This document shows, in pieces, positions 33,871 through 43,953 of a stretch of 64,000 bases of DNA. The notes below the pieces were generated by a model. That model was not told where the DNA came from. It saw nothing but the letters and a program-made list of their open reading frames with translations, and ran no database searches. Each line of letters starts with the position of its first letter. The first letter of the stretch is position 1. Source of the stretch: Marisa cornuarietis. Its lineage: Eukaryota; Mollusca; Gastropoda; Architaenioglossa; Ampullariidae. The stretch spans positions 1 to 64,000 of the forward strand of contig SMMW01000627.1 of the NCBI GenBank assembly GCA_004794655.1. The letters are read 5' to 3'. The translations under genes and the position numbers were made by a program.

Positions 33871-35690
33871 ACAAACAGGTGTGTGACTGTCATAAAGCTG
33901 CGATGTAGAGCACGTTGTGTCACAACTTCTAATTGACACAGTAGTACCTCTCAGGTGAGAAGGAATTAGATGATCTCTGAGAGAAGTTATTTTCAGTTGA
34001 TTGTATTTTGTGGCCTCATCACAGCTTTTAACTTGTTGGTATGTGTCACGGATCACCCGCATACACACGACGAGTCATCCGCAGACACGCGCATTCGTTA
34101 ACTCAAGACAATCAACAAATGACCACTCTGGTGTAGAACGTCCCTCAAAGAGACAAATACTTATTGACCACAAAATTCACAATTTAAATACACAAAGAAA
34201 TATGCTCAGTACTGCTCTATACAAGGCAAAGCATCAATAGTTAACACGAGCAGTTAGTCAAACATGATATTTAGCATTTCTTTAAACTCTCACGGCTAGA
34301 CGTAGCCTGAAAATCCCTCTCTTTCTGTAATTATTACGCCGCTCAAGCTGACGTAAACAATAAATAGGCATACACAAGGAGCAATTGTTGACAAACAATA
34401 GTGTCTAACAGGTATATCAAAACAAAAATATGAAGAAATGTCTTTCAGCGACAGTGCCCTCGGCACCAACACACAAATACTTGGTTCTAACAACAGAGTC
34501 AGAATGGGTAGCACACCCTAGGCCTTATCACCTCTTCAGTAAGGATAACCTATCCGTCTTCCTACGCGTGCTTAATTTCTTCCCACTCTGGACCCGAAGC
34601 GCAAACACAAAGTTCTCCACTTGACCCTTTTTCTTTTAAAGTTCAAGTTATTTCTTTTTACAAATATTTTAGCAACTCCTCACGTATGAGTTATACAGGG
34701 AGGACATCTGGTGCGTGACTCTACCTTAATCAAAGTCTTACTTCGTTGGGGATGTTCTTCTGGTGTTAGATCATCGGAAGCTCATGCCTCTGCCACACGT
34801 CGGTGGACCTCCGGAAACTTCGGATATCGTCTGTAGGATATCGCCCCCACGCAAGTCAGTCATTCAGCCTCTCTGTATCGGATGCACCTCCCCAACCTTG
34901 GAGATACGCGGACACCCTTTCACTCGTCTTTTGCCGAACCACAGGCCCGTCTATGCGCCAGCTCCAGCCGTCAAAACCCGTAGTTTCCCACAGCCTTCCA
35001 CGCTCTCGGCGGAGTCCCTCTTGTTTACGTCAGATAAGTTCTCAGACGCCTGTATCCAGATTTCAGCAAAAGTTCTTTCTGTACTGTACCGGTAGTAGAA
35101 TCACAGCCCTCGGCTTGAATACCAGTAAGTACGGTGACAACTCTTGTCACTAACCAGCGCTCTCTCTAGCGCCTCACGTCGACATACACTATGACGACTG
35201 GTAGGCCTGAATGAAGACTGCACCCCCCCGTCAGTGACAGCACACAGCAAGCAACACACCAGGATTGCCGGAATATCCATCGTCCAAATCGAGCATTCTC
35301 CTTACTTGCTAAATGTCGGGTGTAATATACCCACCCTTGTTTACATCGCCACAAGGTGAGCTCAGCCCGCCCCACACATAAAATTTTAAAATATCCAAAA
35401 CCTCAATTTTCTCATGCAACTCGCATGACAGCGACAGAAAAACCAGACACCCGAACCACCTGGACGGATGGAGCTCTGCTCTGCTCGCACGTGAAATAAG
35501 GTAAAAACCGAGACTTTCAAGTTCTCGTGACTTCCAGCGTGGCAGTGTCCAACCAAGGCACACCTGTGTGTCGAACAAAACAATACTCACCTGCTGTACC
35601 CCCTTGTACGCTACAGTATGCAGTCCGTCAACTATACATCACAGCGAAGGCGAGATGCACGTCAACTTGATTGATATGATACTGATGTTG
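33871..35690. other. Unassigned stretch
   Basis: No exon supported. The string TGTCACGGATC at 34044 is shared with the LTR-like start at 39223, but I see no further similarity. The frames at 34763-35153 overlap each other in several registers and do not resemble a domain. Confidence 0.4.
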
Positions 35691-35691
35691 A

Positions 35692-36465
35692 CACTAGTTG
35701 TTGTGTAACAAGACCCAGTGTGTAGAGTGTGTGATGTTGACACTAGTTGTTGTGTAACAAGACCCAGTGTGTAGAGTGTGTGATGTTGACACTAGTTGTT
35801 GTGTAACAAGACCCAGTGTGTAGACTGTGATGTTGACACTAGTTGTTGTGTAACAAGACCCAGTGTGTAGAGTGTGTGATGTTGACACTAGTTGTTGTGT
35901 AACAAGACCCAGTGTGTAGACTGTGATGTTGACACTAGTTGTTGTGTAACAAGACCCAGTGTGTAGACTGTGTGATATTGTTGTTGACACTAGTTGTTGT
36001 GTAACAAGACCCAGTGTGTAGACTGTGTGCTGTTGACACTAGTTGTTGTGTAACAAGACCCAGTGTGTAGACTGTGATGTTGACACTAGTTGTTGTGTAA
36101 CAAGACCCAGTGTGTAGACTGTGTGCTGTTGACACTAGTTGTTGTACAAACAAGACCCAGTGTGTAGACTGTGTGATGTTGACACTAGTTGTTGTGTAAC
36201 AAGACCCAGTGTGTAGACTGTGTGCTGTTGACACTAGTTGTTGTGTAACAAGACCCAGTGTGTAGACTGTGTGCTGTTGACACTAGTTGTTGTGTAACAA
36301 GACCCAGTGTGTAGACTGTGTGATATTGTTGTTGACACTAGTTGTTGTGTAACAAGACCCAGTGTGTAGACTGTGTGCTGTTGACACTAGTTGTTGTGTA
36401 ACAAGACCCAGTGTGTAGACTGTGTGCTGTTAACACTAGTTGTTGTGTAACAAGACCCAGTGTGT
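35692..36465. repeat. About 47-bp minisatellite, left part
   Basis: Seventeen units containing TTGACACTAGTTGTTGTGTA and ACAAGACCCAGTGTGTAGA, with length variants of the linker (GTGTGATG, GTGATG, GTGTGATATTGTTG). The array stops abruptly inside a unit at GTGTGT, where the retroelement composite begins, and resumes at 40149. Confidence 0.96.
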
Positions 36466-39118
36466 CAAGGGCGCTCACGCACGTGGGGCGACGGGTGACC
36501 ATGTGCTCGCTATTTTTCTTATTCTAGTGTGTGTAGCTTTCAGTTTTGCTGTTCATTTTATGTATGGTGGTGGATGTGAATTCTTGGAAAATGTGCATGT
36601 CTACATATTCTGGATTGGTGGTGTTGATTACTGCCTGTCTTTGGATTTCTACTGTACTGGCGTCAGGACAACATCAAGATGGCGGCCGCTCCATATACAC
36701 GAGAGGGTTTCTACTTTCACTGAGATCTTCCGACCTCCCTCTCTTCTTTTCGAACCTTCCACACGAAATGATGTCAACGGCGTGCCCTAAGAGGAGGAGA
36801 GGTAGGAGAGGGGGTACACAGCGCAGACTGAGGAGATATGGATTGGATAATAAGCAGCGAATGCCACCATTACCGTCTGTGCTACTCGCCAACATGCAGT
36901 CACTGAGTAACAAGGTGGACGAGTTGGAGGCGGATGTCTTGTGTATGAAGGAGTATCGCGACACCTGTCTGCTTGCTTGCACCGAAACATGGCTAAAAGA
37001 TAATGATGGTGATGAGCTGTATATTTCTATATTTCTGGCTTTGGTCTCCCATATCGCTGTGACCGCTCAGCAACCATTACTGGCAAATCCACCGGTGGGG
37101 GTGTTTGCTTGTATGTCAACAAAAGGTACTGTAACACTGTTGTAGTGCGTGAAACAATCTGTACGCCTGATATCGAACTGTTGTCAGTCTCCATTCGCCC
37201 CTTTTATCTTCCTAGAGAATTTCCCCAGCTGTTCTTCACATTGGTGTATATTCACCCTAGAGCGAATGTCACGTCTGCCAGGAAGGTAATCGCCGATGTT
37301 ACACACAAACTCGATTCATTGTCACCAGACGCGCCAAAATTTATTCTGGGCGATTTTAACAATTGTGATCTGTCAAAGATTTTAAAAACGTATGACCAGT
37401 ATGTGACCTGCCCAACAACCCAGAAACACACCAAACTGGATTTATGCTATGGCACTGTCCCCGCAGCCTACAAAGCCAAGCCTATGCCATCTTTTGGGGC
37501 TTCCTACCACCACAGTGTGTTTCTGGCCCCCGTGTACAGGCCTGTGTGTGAACGTGTACAGGCCTGTGTGTGAACGTGTACAGGCCTGTGTGTGAATGTG
37601 TACAGGCATGTGTGTGAACGTGTGAAACCTGTGGCTAAGTCGGTGAAGCGCTGGACGGATGAGAGTGTTGAGTGTTTGCGAGGCTGTTTTGATTGTACGG
37701 TGTGGGATGCTTTTTATGACTCTTGCAATTCCCCTGATGAACTGACAGATGCTGTTTCCTCATACATTTCTTTTTGTGTTGAGTCTGTAATACCCAGCAA
37801 AACCATTGTTATATTTCCCAACAACAAACCGTGGGTAACCAGAAGCTTGAAAAATGTACTTAACAAGAAAAAGCGTATCTATTTTACCGGTGATACCCTG
37901 GCAAAAAGATCTGCGAACAGAGATGTAAGGGCCGCGATCAAAAGAGCGAAAAGAGATTATAAAGACAAGATAGAACTTCGTTATTGTGCCGGTGACCTTC
38001 GTTATGCCTGGCAGGGGATCAAGTCCATGGCTTCTGTTAATCACAAGATGGTCTGCACTAGAAAATCAGTCAAACTCAACGGCGTGAGCGACCAGGACTT
38101 GCCAAATGTTTTAAATAACTTCTATGCACGCTTCGACAACCATGATTTTTCTGAAAGAGTTAGGGAACTTAGACAGTCGCTGGTGTTAGATAACAACATT
38201 GTCATTTCTCAAGTCGGTGTGACGGAAATGCTTAAGCGGGTCAAGGTCAACAAGTCACAGGGGCCTGATGGGATTTGTGGGCGTGTCCTGCACTTCTGTG
38301 CTGTTCAGTTGGGAGGAGTGTTTCAACATCTTTTTCAACTCTCTCTCGACTCAGGGCACATTCCAGCACTCTGGAAACTGTCTAACATCGTCCCTCTCCC
38401 TAAAAAACCTAATCCCAGCCAACCCAATGATTTTCGGCCAATAGCTTTAACCTCCCTTGTAATGAAAACCTTTGAGAAAATTGTCAAAAGTCTCATCTTA
38501 ACATCTGTAGAGAGTAAACTGGACCCACTGCAATTTGCATACAGGAAGACGAGGGGTGTTGACGATGCCAAGTTATTCATTCTGAACACACTGTATAAAC
38601 ATTTAGAAAAGCCCAAGTCACATGCCAGATTACTCTTCGCAGATTTTAGTTCTGCATTCAATACAGTGCAACCACACCTTCTGGCTTCGAGACTGATTTT
38701 TGATTTTGACCTGCCACATCAACTGGGTTTATGGATAGTGGATTTTTTGACTTGTAGACAGCAGAGGGTTTATGTTAATAGTAATTATTCTGACACAGTT
38801 TTTACAAGCACTGGCTCCCCACAGGGTTGTTGTCTGTCACCCTTGTTATTTATCATGTACACTGACAGCTGCAGAAGCATGGAGGAGAATAGCTACCTCA
38901 TCAAGTTCTCTGATGACACGGCATTGTTGACTCTTTTACAGGAACACACAACAGATCATGGCAATGCCTTAACGAATTTTGTACAGTGGTGTGATGATAA
39001 CTTTTTAGAGTTGAATGTAGATAAGACTAAAGAAATAGTTATAGACTTTAGGAAGATCAAAGAGGATTTTGTTATTCCCAGTGTGATTCATAGTAAACCT
39101 GTTGAAGTAGAGTAAGGA
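36466..39118 (+). mobile_element. Non-LTR retrotransposon (CR1/L2/jockey-type), truncated
   Basis: LINE inserted in the 47-bp array. It has about 350 bp of leader, then an apurinic-endonuclease domain and a reverse transcriptase. The RT stops soon after the YADD-type motif, so the thumb and 3-prime UTR are missing. The right side joins unrelated LTR-like sequence at about 39100-39120. Its protein most resembles the CR1/L2/Rex1 group; the exact clade would need alignment. It is dead because of frame breaks, an endonuclease active-site change and the truncation. Confidence 0.85.
36546..39115 (+). pseudogene. LINE endonuclease-reverse transcriptase ORF, broken
   Basis: Three open segments. 36546-37040 carries the basic RRRGRRGGTQ region and the start of the endonuclease (LANMQSLSNKVDEL, ACTETWL). 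37060-37573 continues it (VYIHPRAN, LGDFNN). 37592-39115 is the linker and RT (NKSQGPDGI, FRPIALTS, FADFSSAFN, GSPQGCCLSPLLF, FSDDTALL, LNVDKTKEIVIDFRK). The first break is an 8-bp tandem duplication of ATATTTCT near 37020-37035. The second is an in-frame stop produced by about three extra copies of a 22-bp unit (GTGTACAGGCCTGTGTGTGA...) at 37540-37620; the frame is the same on both sides. The usual SDH endonuclease motif reads SYH, losing the catalytic Asp. Encoded activity in intact relatives is target-primed reverse transcription. Confidence 0.88.
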
Positions 39119-39208
39119 CTGTTCTCAGCAGGGAAAGAAGGAAGAAATAAAGAGCTTGTATTGAAAACAATAGTGATAGAAAAAATGTATGAAACATTTT
39201 TTTTTTTT

Positions 39209-39426
39209 GAAGGAGGGAGGATTGTCACGGATCGACCCGTGAAATAAATGAATGACAGAAATGGAGTTATTTCCCTTGTTTGTTTTGTACAGCAGGGTTA
39301 GTGGCCCTTGGGGGATACGTTTGCAATGGTTGAAAAGCGTGACGTAAAAGAGGGTATGACGTGGGGTGTCGTCTGCAAGAGCGCAGAAGTTTCTGGAGAA
39401 AGAGAACAAAAGATGGTTTGAGTGGA

Positions 39427-39496
<70 letters not shown>

Positions 39497-40148
39497 TTTT
39501 TCGAGAAAAGTAAACAAGGTCGGCATTTGGAGTATTGTTTGGAGTATATAGGTTAGTGTTTCGCCAGTTGTTGTGTTTCTACTGGTTTAGTCAGAAAATT
39601 GGAGTATTGCTGTGTGTGTGAAAAGATTCGTCAGTTGCTGTGTGTCTGCCAGTGGATTCTATATTGGGAGTAATTGCTGTGCTTTTGGAGATTCGTAGTG
39701 GTGTGTATTTCTATATAGTTTCAAGGGGAATTACAGGCAAGTGTGTATCTGTGGATGCGTGAGTGGTGATCAGACGTTGACAGTGTGAAGTGGTCAGGTA
39801 CGTTTTGAGAATCTGTTGAACATTGGAAGGAAATGAAGCTGATATAGAGAAGAGACGGTGAGCGACGTTTGAGTGGAAGGTTGAAAGAAGACATTTACGT
39901 TGTTGAAAGGATATTTAGAATATTAGTAGGGTTTATGTAATCATTAATTTAGCTGTGATATATGTTGATGTAACTTTTATTTGAAATTCGTTGAGTGTGG
40001 GAAAATATTTGGATTTTTTTAATTATAGAGATATAGGAACCCACGTGCAGGTCTTTGTACTTTGTTGTGTGAAAGAACACGTGAAGAAGGCTGTGAGGTC
40101 AGTGTGTGTTGTAGGTGACCTGTCCACACGTCCCCTGCGTTCTTGACA
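39209..40148 (+). mobile_element. LTR-like segment with polypurine tract
   Basis: A polypurine tract GAAGGAGGGAGGA (39209-39221) is followed by TGTCACGGATCGACCCGTG at 39223. The segment runs about 926 bp and ends ...TTGACA at 40148, exactly where the minisatellite resumes. TG...CA ends, a preceding polypurine tract, an internal TATATA at about 39545 and an early AATAAA at 39242 fit a 3-prime LTR of a Ty3/gypsy-like element. No second LTR copy is present in the window, so the assignment rests on form alone. Confidence 0.5.
39429..39494. repeat. (GT)n microsatellite
   Basis: Thirty-three uninterrupted GT dinucleotides within the LTR-like segment. Confidence 0.97.
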
Positions 40149-40240
40149 GTAGACTGTATGATTTTGATACTAGTTGTTGTGTAACAAGACCCAGTGTGTA
40201 GACTGTATGATGTTGATGTTGACACTAGTTGTTGTTTTTC
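40149..40240. repeat. 47-bp minisatellite, right remnant
   Basis: GTAGACTGTATGATTTTGATACTAGTTGTTGTGTAACAAG-type units (split as GTAGACTGTATGAT and TACTAGTTGTTGTGTAACAA) match 35692-36465. This is the other side of the array split by the retroelement composite. The units are slightly more diverged, as at an array edge. Confidence 0.93.
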
Positions 40241-40369
40241 AACGACACGGACCTCTCGTGTTGTGAGAAAATATAATGATGTCATGTGTATGACGTCATG
40301 AGGTGATGACGTGGCGATAGAATGAGAGTAGAAGAGGAGAAACACTGAAGACAAGTGATGATGTCAGAG

Positions 40370-40800
40370 ACACAGACACATGACTACAACAGGTGACACG
40401 TGTTGACGTCAGAGAGACAGACACACGCCTACAACAGGTGACAGGTGACGATGTCAGAGACACACACACAATCGCCTACAACAGATGACAGGTGACGATG
40501 TCAGAGACACACACACACACAATCGCCTACAACAGGTGACAGGTGATGATGTCAGAGACACATACACACGCCTACAACAGGTGACAGGTGATGATGTCAG
40601 AGACACAGACACACGCCTACAACAGGTGACAGGTGAGGATGTCAGAGACACAGACACACGCCTACAACAGGTGACAGGTGATGATGTCAGAGAGACAGAC
40701 ACACGACTACAACAGGTGACACGTGATGATGTGAGAGAGACAGACACATGACTACAACAGGTGACAGGTGACGATGTCAGAGAGACAGACACATGGCTAC
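40370..40800. repeat. 43-bp minisatellite
   Basis: About nine units containing CTACAACAGGTGACAGGTGA and GATGTCAGAGAGACAGACAC or close variants. It is followed at 40862-40878 by a (CG)n tract. Confidence 0.95.
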
Positions 40801-41006
40801 ATTACAACGTGGTTAGGAGCGGACTGCTATTGAATCATGCAATGTGTGTGTGTCTGTGTGTGTGCGCGCGCGCGCGCGTGTAAGTGTATCAATGTGTATC
40901 TGTAGATAGGACAGTAACAGCTAAATGACGTCACAATATCAACACATGTTGCTACTCGATCTGTGTAACAGCCGATATTACATTACTGTTACTACCAAAG
41001 ACTCAC

Positions 41007-41061
41007 CTGGCTACCAGACTCTTGTAGATGTTCAAGGTGGTGTTGTGACTGTCAGCCCCAG
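41007..41061 (-). pseudogene. Tandem copy (a) of NERD-helicase exon 4 end plus donor
   Basis: On the minus strand this reads GADSHNTTLNIYKSLVAR followed by a GTGAGT donor. It is homologous to the end of exon 4 at 49975 (SGPDSHMTRHVYKTLVVR). The sequence just past the donor (40920-40985) matches intron 5 sequence at 44665-44730, so a recombined paralogue lies here. No other exons of this copy are recognisable. Confidence 0.65.
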
Positions 41062-41107
41062 CCACACGTCACTGTATTATCATATCACCTACACTTCTAC
41101 TACTTAC

Positions 41108-41172
41108 CTGGCCACCAGAGTCCTGTACACGTCACTAGTCATGTGACTGTCATGTCCAGCCCCAGCCACACG
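41108..41172 (-). pseudogene. Tandem copy (b) of NERD-helicase exon 4 end plus donor
   Basis: Minus strand reads GHDSHMTSDVYRTLVAR then a GTAAGT donor. It lies about 102 bp from copy (a) and from the start of copy (c), so exon tail and adjoining intron were duplicated together. Confidence 0.68.
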
Positions 41173-41210
41173 TCGCTGTATTATCATATCACCTACACTT
41201 CTACTACTCA

Positions 41211-42403
41211 CCAGGCCCCGTATGCATGTAGCCCGGAAAAGGGCCTTATTCAAGAATAGCGCCTATTAGGGTGAATAGCAGTGAAAAATCCGTATGCATG
41301 GGAGCCCGGAAAGGCTTTCCGGCCTGGCGGACCGCGTATAAAGTTATTGGACCTCTCGGGGCTGTATATATAACTATATAACTCGCTATTCACGCAGAAA
41401 AATGGCGGCCCTCATGGTTTTCAGTGGCGAGAACGCTGATTGATGCGAAGGAATCGGGTGTTTCGAGACAGATCGCATCCGTTTGAAGTATTTGATGATG
41501 TAGAATTGTATCACAAATTTTGTTTTCCACGAGAAAACATTTTGGCACTGACAGATGAAGTGACATGCGAGATCGCTGTCACCAATCGAAAAGATGCTTT
41601 AACACCATTGTTACGAGTCCTTGTAACTCTGCGATATTTTGCTACATCAAGTTTTCAGGATGTGTGTGGCGAATTAATTGGAGTAAGCCAGTCAACCGTC
41701 AGCCACACTGTGGCGAGTCATCGACGCTTTGTTTCGGCGAGCACACAATGAAATTTCATTGCCGAACTAAGCTCGTGCGGACTTGACGACAAGACACGTA
41801 CATACTGTACATCGCACCTACGGAATGCCAAACGTGATACAAACTTTGGGTAACAATGCCTGTCTGTCTATGCTAGGAACAGTTTAAACACCTCCCAAAT
41901 AAAACCTGGTGCTCGAGAGAGATTTCCTCCAGCAATATTGTAATTTCAGACTCGCTGAAGTTAGCTTTACGCGCACGCTTATTTTGTAGCATTTCAGTAA
42001 GTTGACTGTAACCAATGTGACCCTGCCTTGCCCTGTGTTTTCGGGGAGCACATTGTTAGACACGGGAGCTGATAGGGCCCACCACTCTTGCCTATTTTGG
42101 GCGATAGTGGCGAGTTTGGTCGATGACAGCTAAAAAAAAAAAAAACATAAACAAAAAAACGATGCTATATGATATGAAGTATAGTTTCCTTTACCGTCAC
42201 CAAAACGTCGTGTTTTCGCTTGCTTCTAAAAATAGCCACGGTTCTCCCCGCTACTACTGGCGTAAAGCTATTTGAGACCGAATAGAGCTTTGTGCATACG
42301 GAATCACCATAGGCCCTATGCACGTATAAGTCTCGAATAGCTTTTCGCGAAAAGCAGCTATTCGCGCGAGTCCTTATTCGATTTACATGCATACGGGGCC
42401 TGG
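41211..42403 (+). mobile_element. PIF/Harbinger-derived DNA transposon
   Basis: Perfect 20-bp terminal inverted repeats: CCAGGCCCCGTATGCATGTA at 41211-41230 and its inverse at 42384-42403. It is inserted at a CTGG site of the exon-4 copy; comparison with copy (b) shows what the empty site looked like. Target duplication is ambiguous: if CWG, the flanks are CAG/CTG. A second TIR-like string (CCGTATGCATGGGAGCCCGG) lies inside at about 41290. It encodes only an N-terminal transposase fragment, so it is an internally deleted non-autonomous element. Confidence 0.88.
41440..41751 (+). pseudogene. Harbinger transposase N-terminal fragment
   Basis: A 103-codon frame. Segments RNRVFRDRSHPFEVFDDVEL, LYHKFCFPRENILALTDEV, LLRVLVTLRYFATSSFQDV and CGELIGVSQSTVSHTVA are typical of the N-terminal part of PIF/Harbinger (HARBI1-like) transposases, including the helix-turn-helix-like GVSQSTVSRTV. 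The family is normally about 350 residues with a DDE catalytic core; that core is absent here. An upstream MAALMVFSGENAD matches the usual N-terminus but is in another frame. Confidence 0.88.
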
Positions 42404-42510
42404 CTACCACAGTCCTGTACACGTCACTAGTCATGTGACTGTCATGTCCAGCCTCAGCCACCAGTGTCCGAGTTCCCTCAGCACGTGACACCAGTGATGT
42501 CGGCGGGTCT
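42401..42510 (-). pseudogene. Copy (c) of NERD-helicase exon 4, interrupted
   Basis: Minus-strand reading needs two frames: RELGHWW, then GHDSHMTSDVYRTVVAR, against KKLGKWW and PDSHMTRHVYKTLVVR in exon 4. The splice donor side is occupied by the Harbinger element, which begins exactly at the terminal CAG. About half of exon 4 is deleted. Clearly a decayed paralogue. Confidence 0.7.
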
Positions 42511-43241
42511 CTTGTCAACCAATCACTTCAGGTAGAGAAAGGAATACAACTCCAGTGTGCAAGTTGACAAATCTTTACTCGCCAGTAAAGTTTCAAATTA
42601 TATAAAATAGTGTCGTCCGGTATTTACAGAGGCTCCTGTTTATTATTACAAGAGACATGACACAAGTTCATGTTTATTATTGTTATTATCGGTGACGATA
42701 GTGGATGTTGTCGTGTGTTGTATACTGTGTGTATTGTATAGGCTACATTGTGGAAAACATACTTTGTTTGGAGGTAAATTAAGAGAGGTTAATATATGAA
42801 AAACACTTTGAGTGCAGCTCAGTTCTGTTACACAAAGTGATGTTAGCGATGTTATGTATAAATGTTAATAATTCTTAATTGATCAGATGGGTTTTAAAGC
42901 AAACAATTTTGTTATGGATTCACGAAACTATAAGTAAGATTTGGATATTAGGCTAGCACACATTTCAGGTGTTTCCAGTGACTGACCAAAGTGTGTGCAA
43001 CTGTGATTTCATTGGTCAGTGTCTGTCTGTTAGCTTTGAAACAGAGGCGCATTAGGATGTTAGTTTGATAACATGACTGACTAGAATAAAGTTTAGTCCA
43101 ACTTGTTTACAACATGTACAACAGCCTGTAACCCCTGACCTTCTCATACATTATTCTTTTATTACAATGTCTTTTGCCAGTGAATTACATAAAGTTGTTA
43201 TATAAATTATAAATTGTATACATTCACGTAAACCATGTATA

Positions 43242-43286
<45 letters not shown>

Positions 43287-43546
43287 TTGTGTTAGTGTGT
43301 GTCTGTGTGTGCACGAGTGTTTCAGTGAGTGAGTCAGTGAGTCAGTGAGTGAGTAGAGAGAAAAGAGTTCTCACCATATTCATTGTCCAACATTTGACAA
43401 GACAGACAACAGTTTTACTTGTAAACGTTTCTACTTGTGTGGAGTGAAGACATCAGCAACAACTTTTATAAACATCAGACATTGTTGATATTTGTTACAC
43501 TTTGTAAACACTCTTCTTTCTCCATGACTACAACTACATCAGTTTA
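42511..43546. other. AT-rich spacer between gene copies
   Basis: Contains a (GT)n microsatellite at 43242-43284 and GTGAGTCA words at 43325-43355. Presumably 3-prime UTR and flank of the helicase gene; nothing else recognised. Confidence 0.5.
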
Positions 43547-43953
43547 TTAGTCAGGGGAGACAATCACAAGTTGTGATGTACAGCGGGACATGAGGTCAAG
43601 TCGGGGAGAGGGCGAGTCGTACAGTGCAAACAAAGATCTGAATCTGTCACGTAAATCAGATTTAAAGCAGTCATTGTCAGTGTCCACACAGACGACGACT
43701 TTTCTCTCCAGACCACGAACACGACGTCCACGCGTCACCCACACCACGTCACTGCGGGCCGTGGCCACGTCCTCGATGTCATCATCCTCCATCACCCGCA
43801 CTGGGATACCCGCTTCTTGTAGTCCCTTCACCATACCCGAGTTGTCACTAATGTCACGCCAGTACAACACCAGCACGTCTCTCCACTGTAGACATGGTGG
43901 TGTTGTGCCGCCGCTGGTGGAGGTGACTGTTGTAGATGTTGTTGTGCCACTCT
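43547..43953 (-). CDS. NERD-helicase exon 7 (C-terminus)
   Basis: Acceptor GTGAATGTTGACAG; needs phase 1, which exon 6 supplies only if the duplicated 11 bp are discounted. Encodes LQWRDVLVLYWRDISDNSGM, EDDDIEDVATARSDVVWVTR and VRGLERKVVVCVDTDN, ending IVSPD. RGLERKVVV matches the late SF1 motif (V/VI region) that contacts ATP and DNA. Two stop codons in tandem overlap an AATAAA. Confidence 0.82.

Noticed and set aside
34763..35153. Two overlapping plus-strand frames of about 110 codons
   Set aside because: No recognisable domain, and overlapping frames are open together. Possibly old transposon sequence but not demonstrable.
34044..35600. Second LTR starting at TGTCACGGATC
   Set aside because: Only the first 11 bases match the 39223 segment; no polypurine tract and no matching end.
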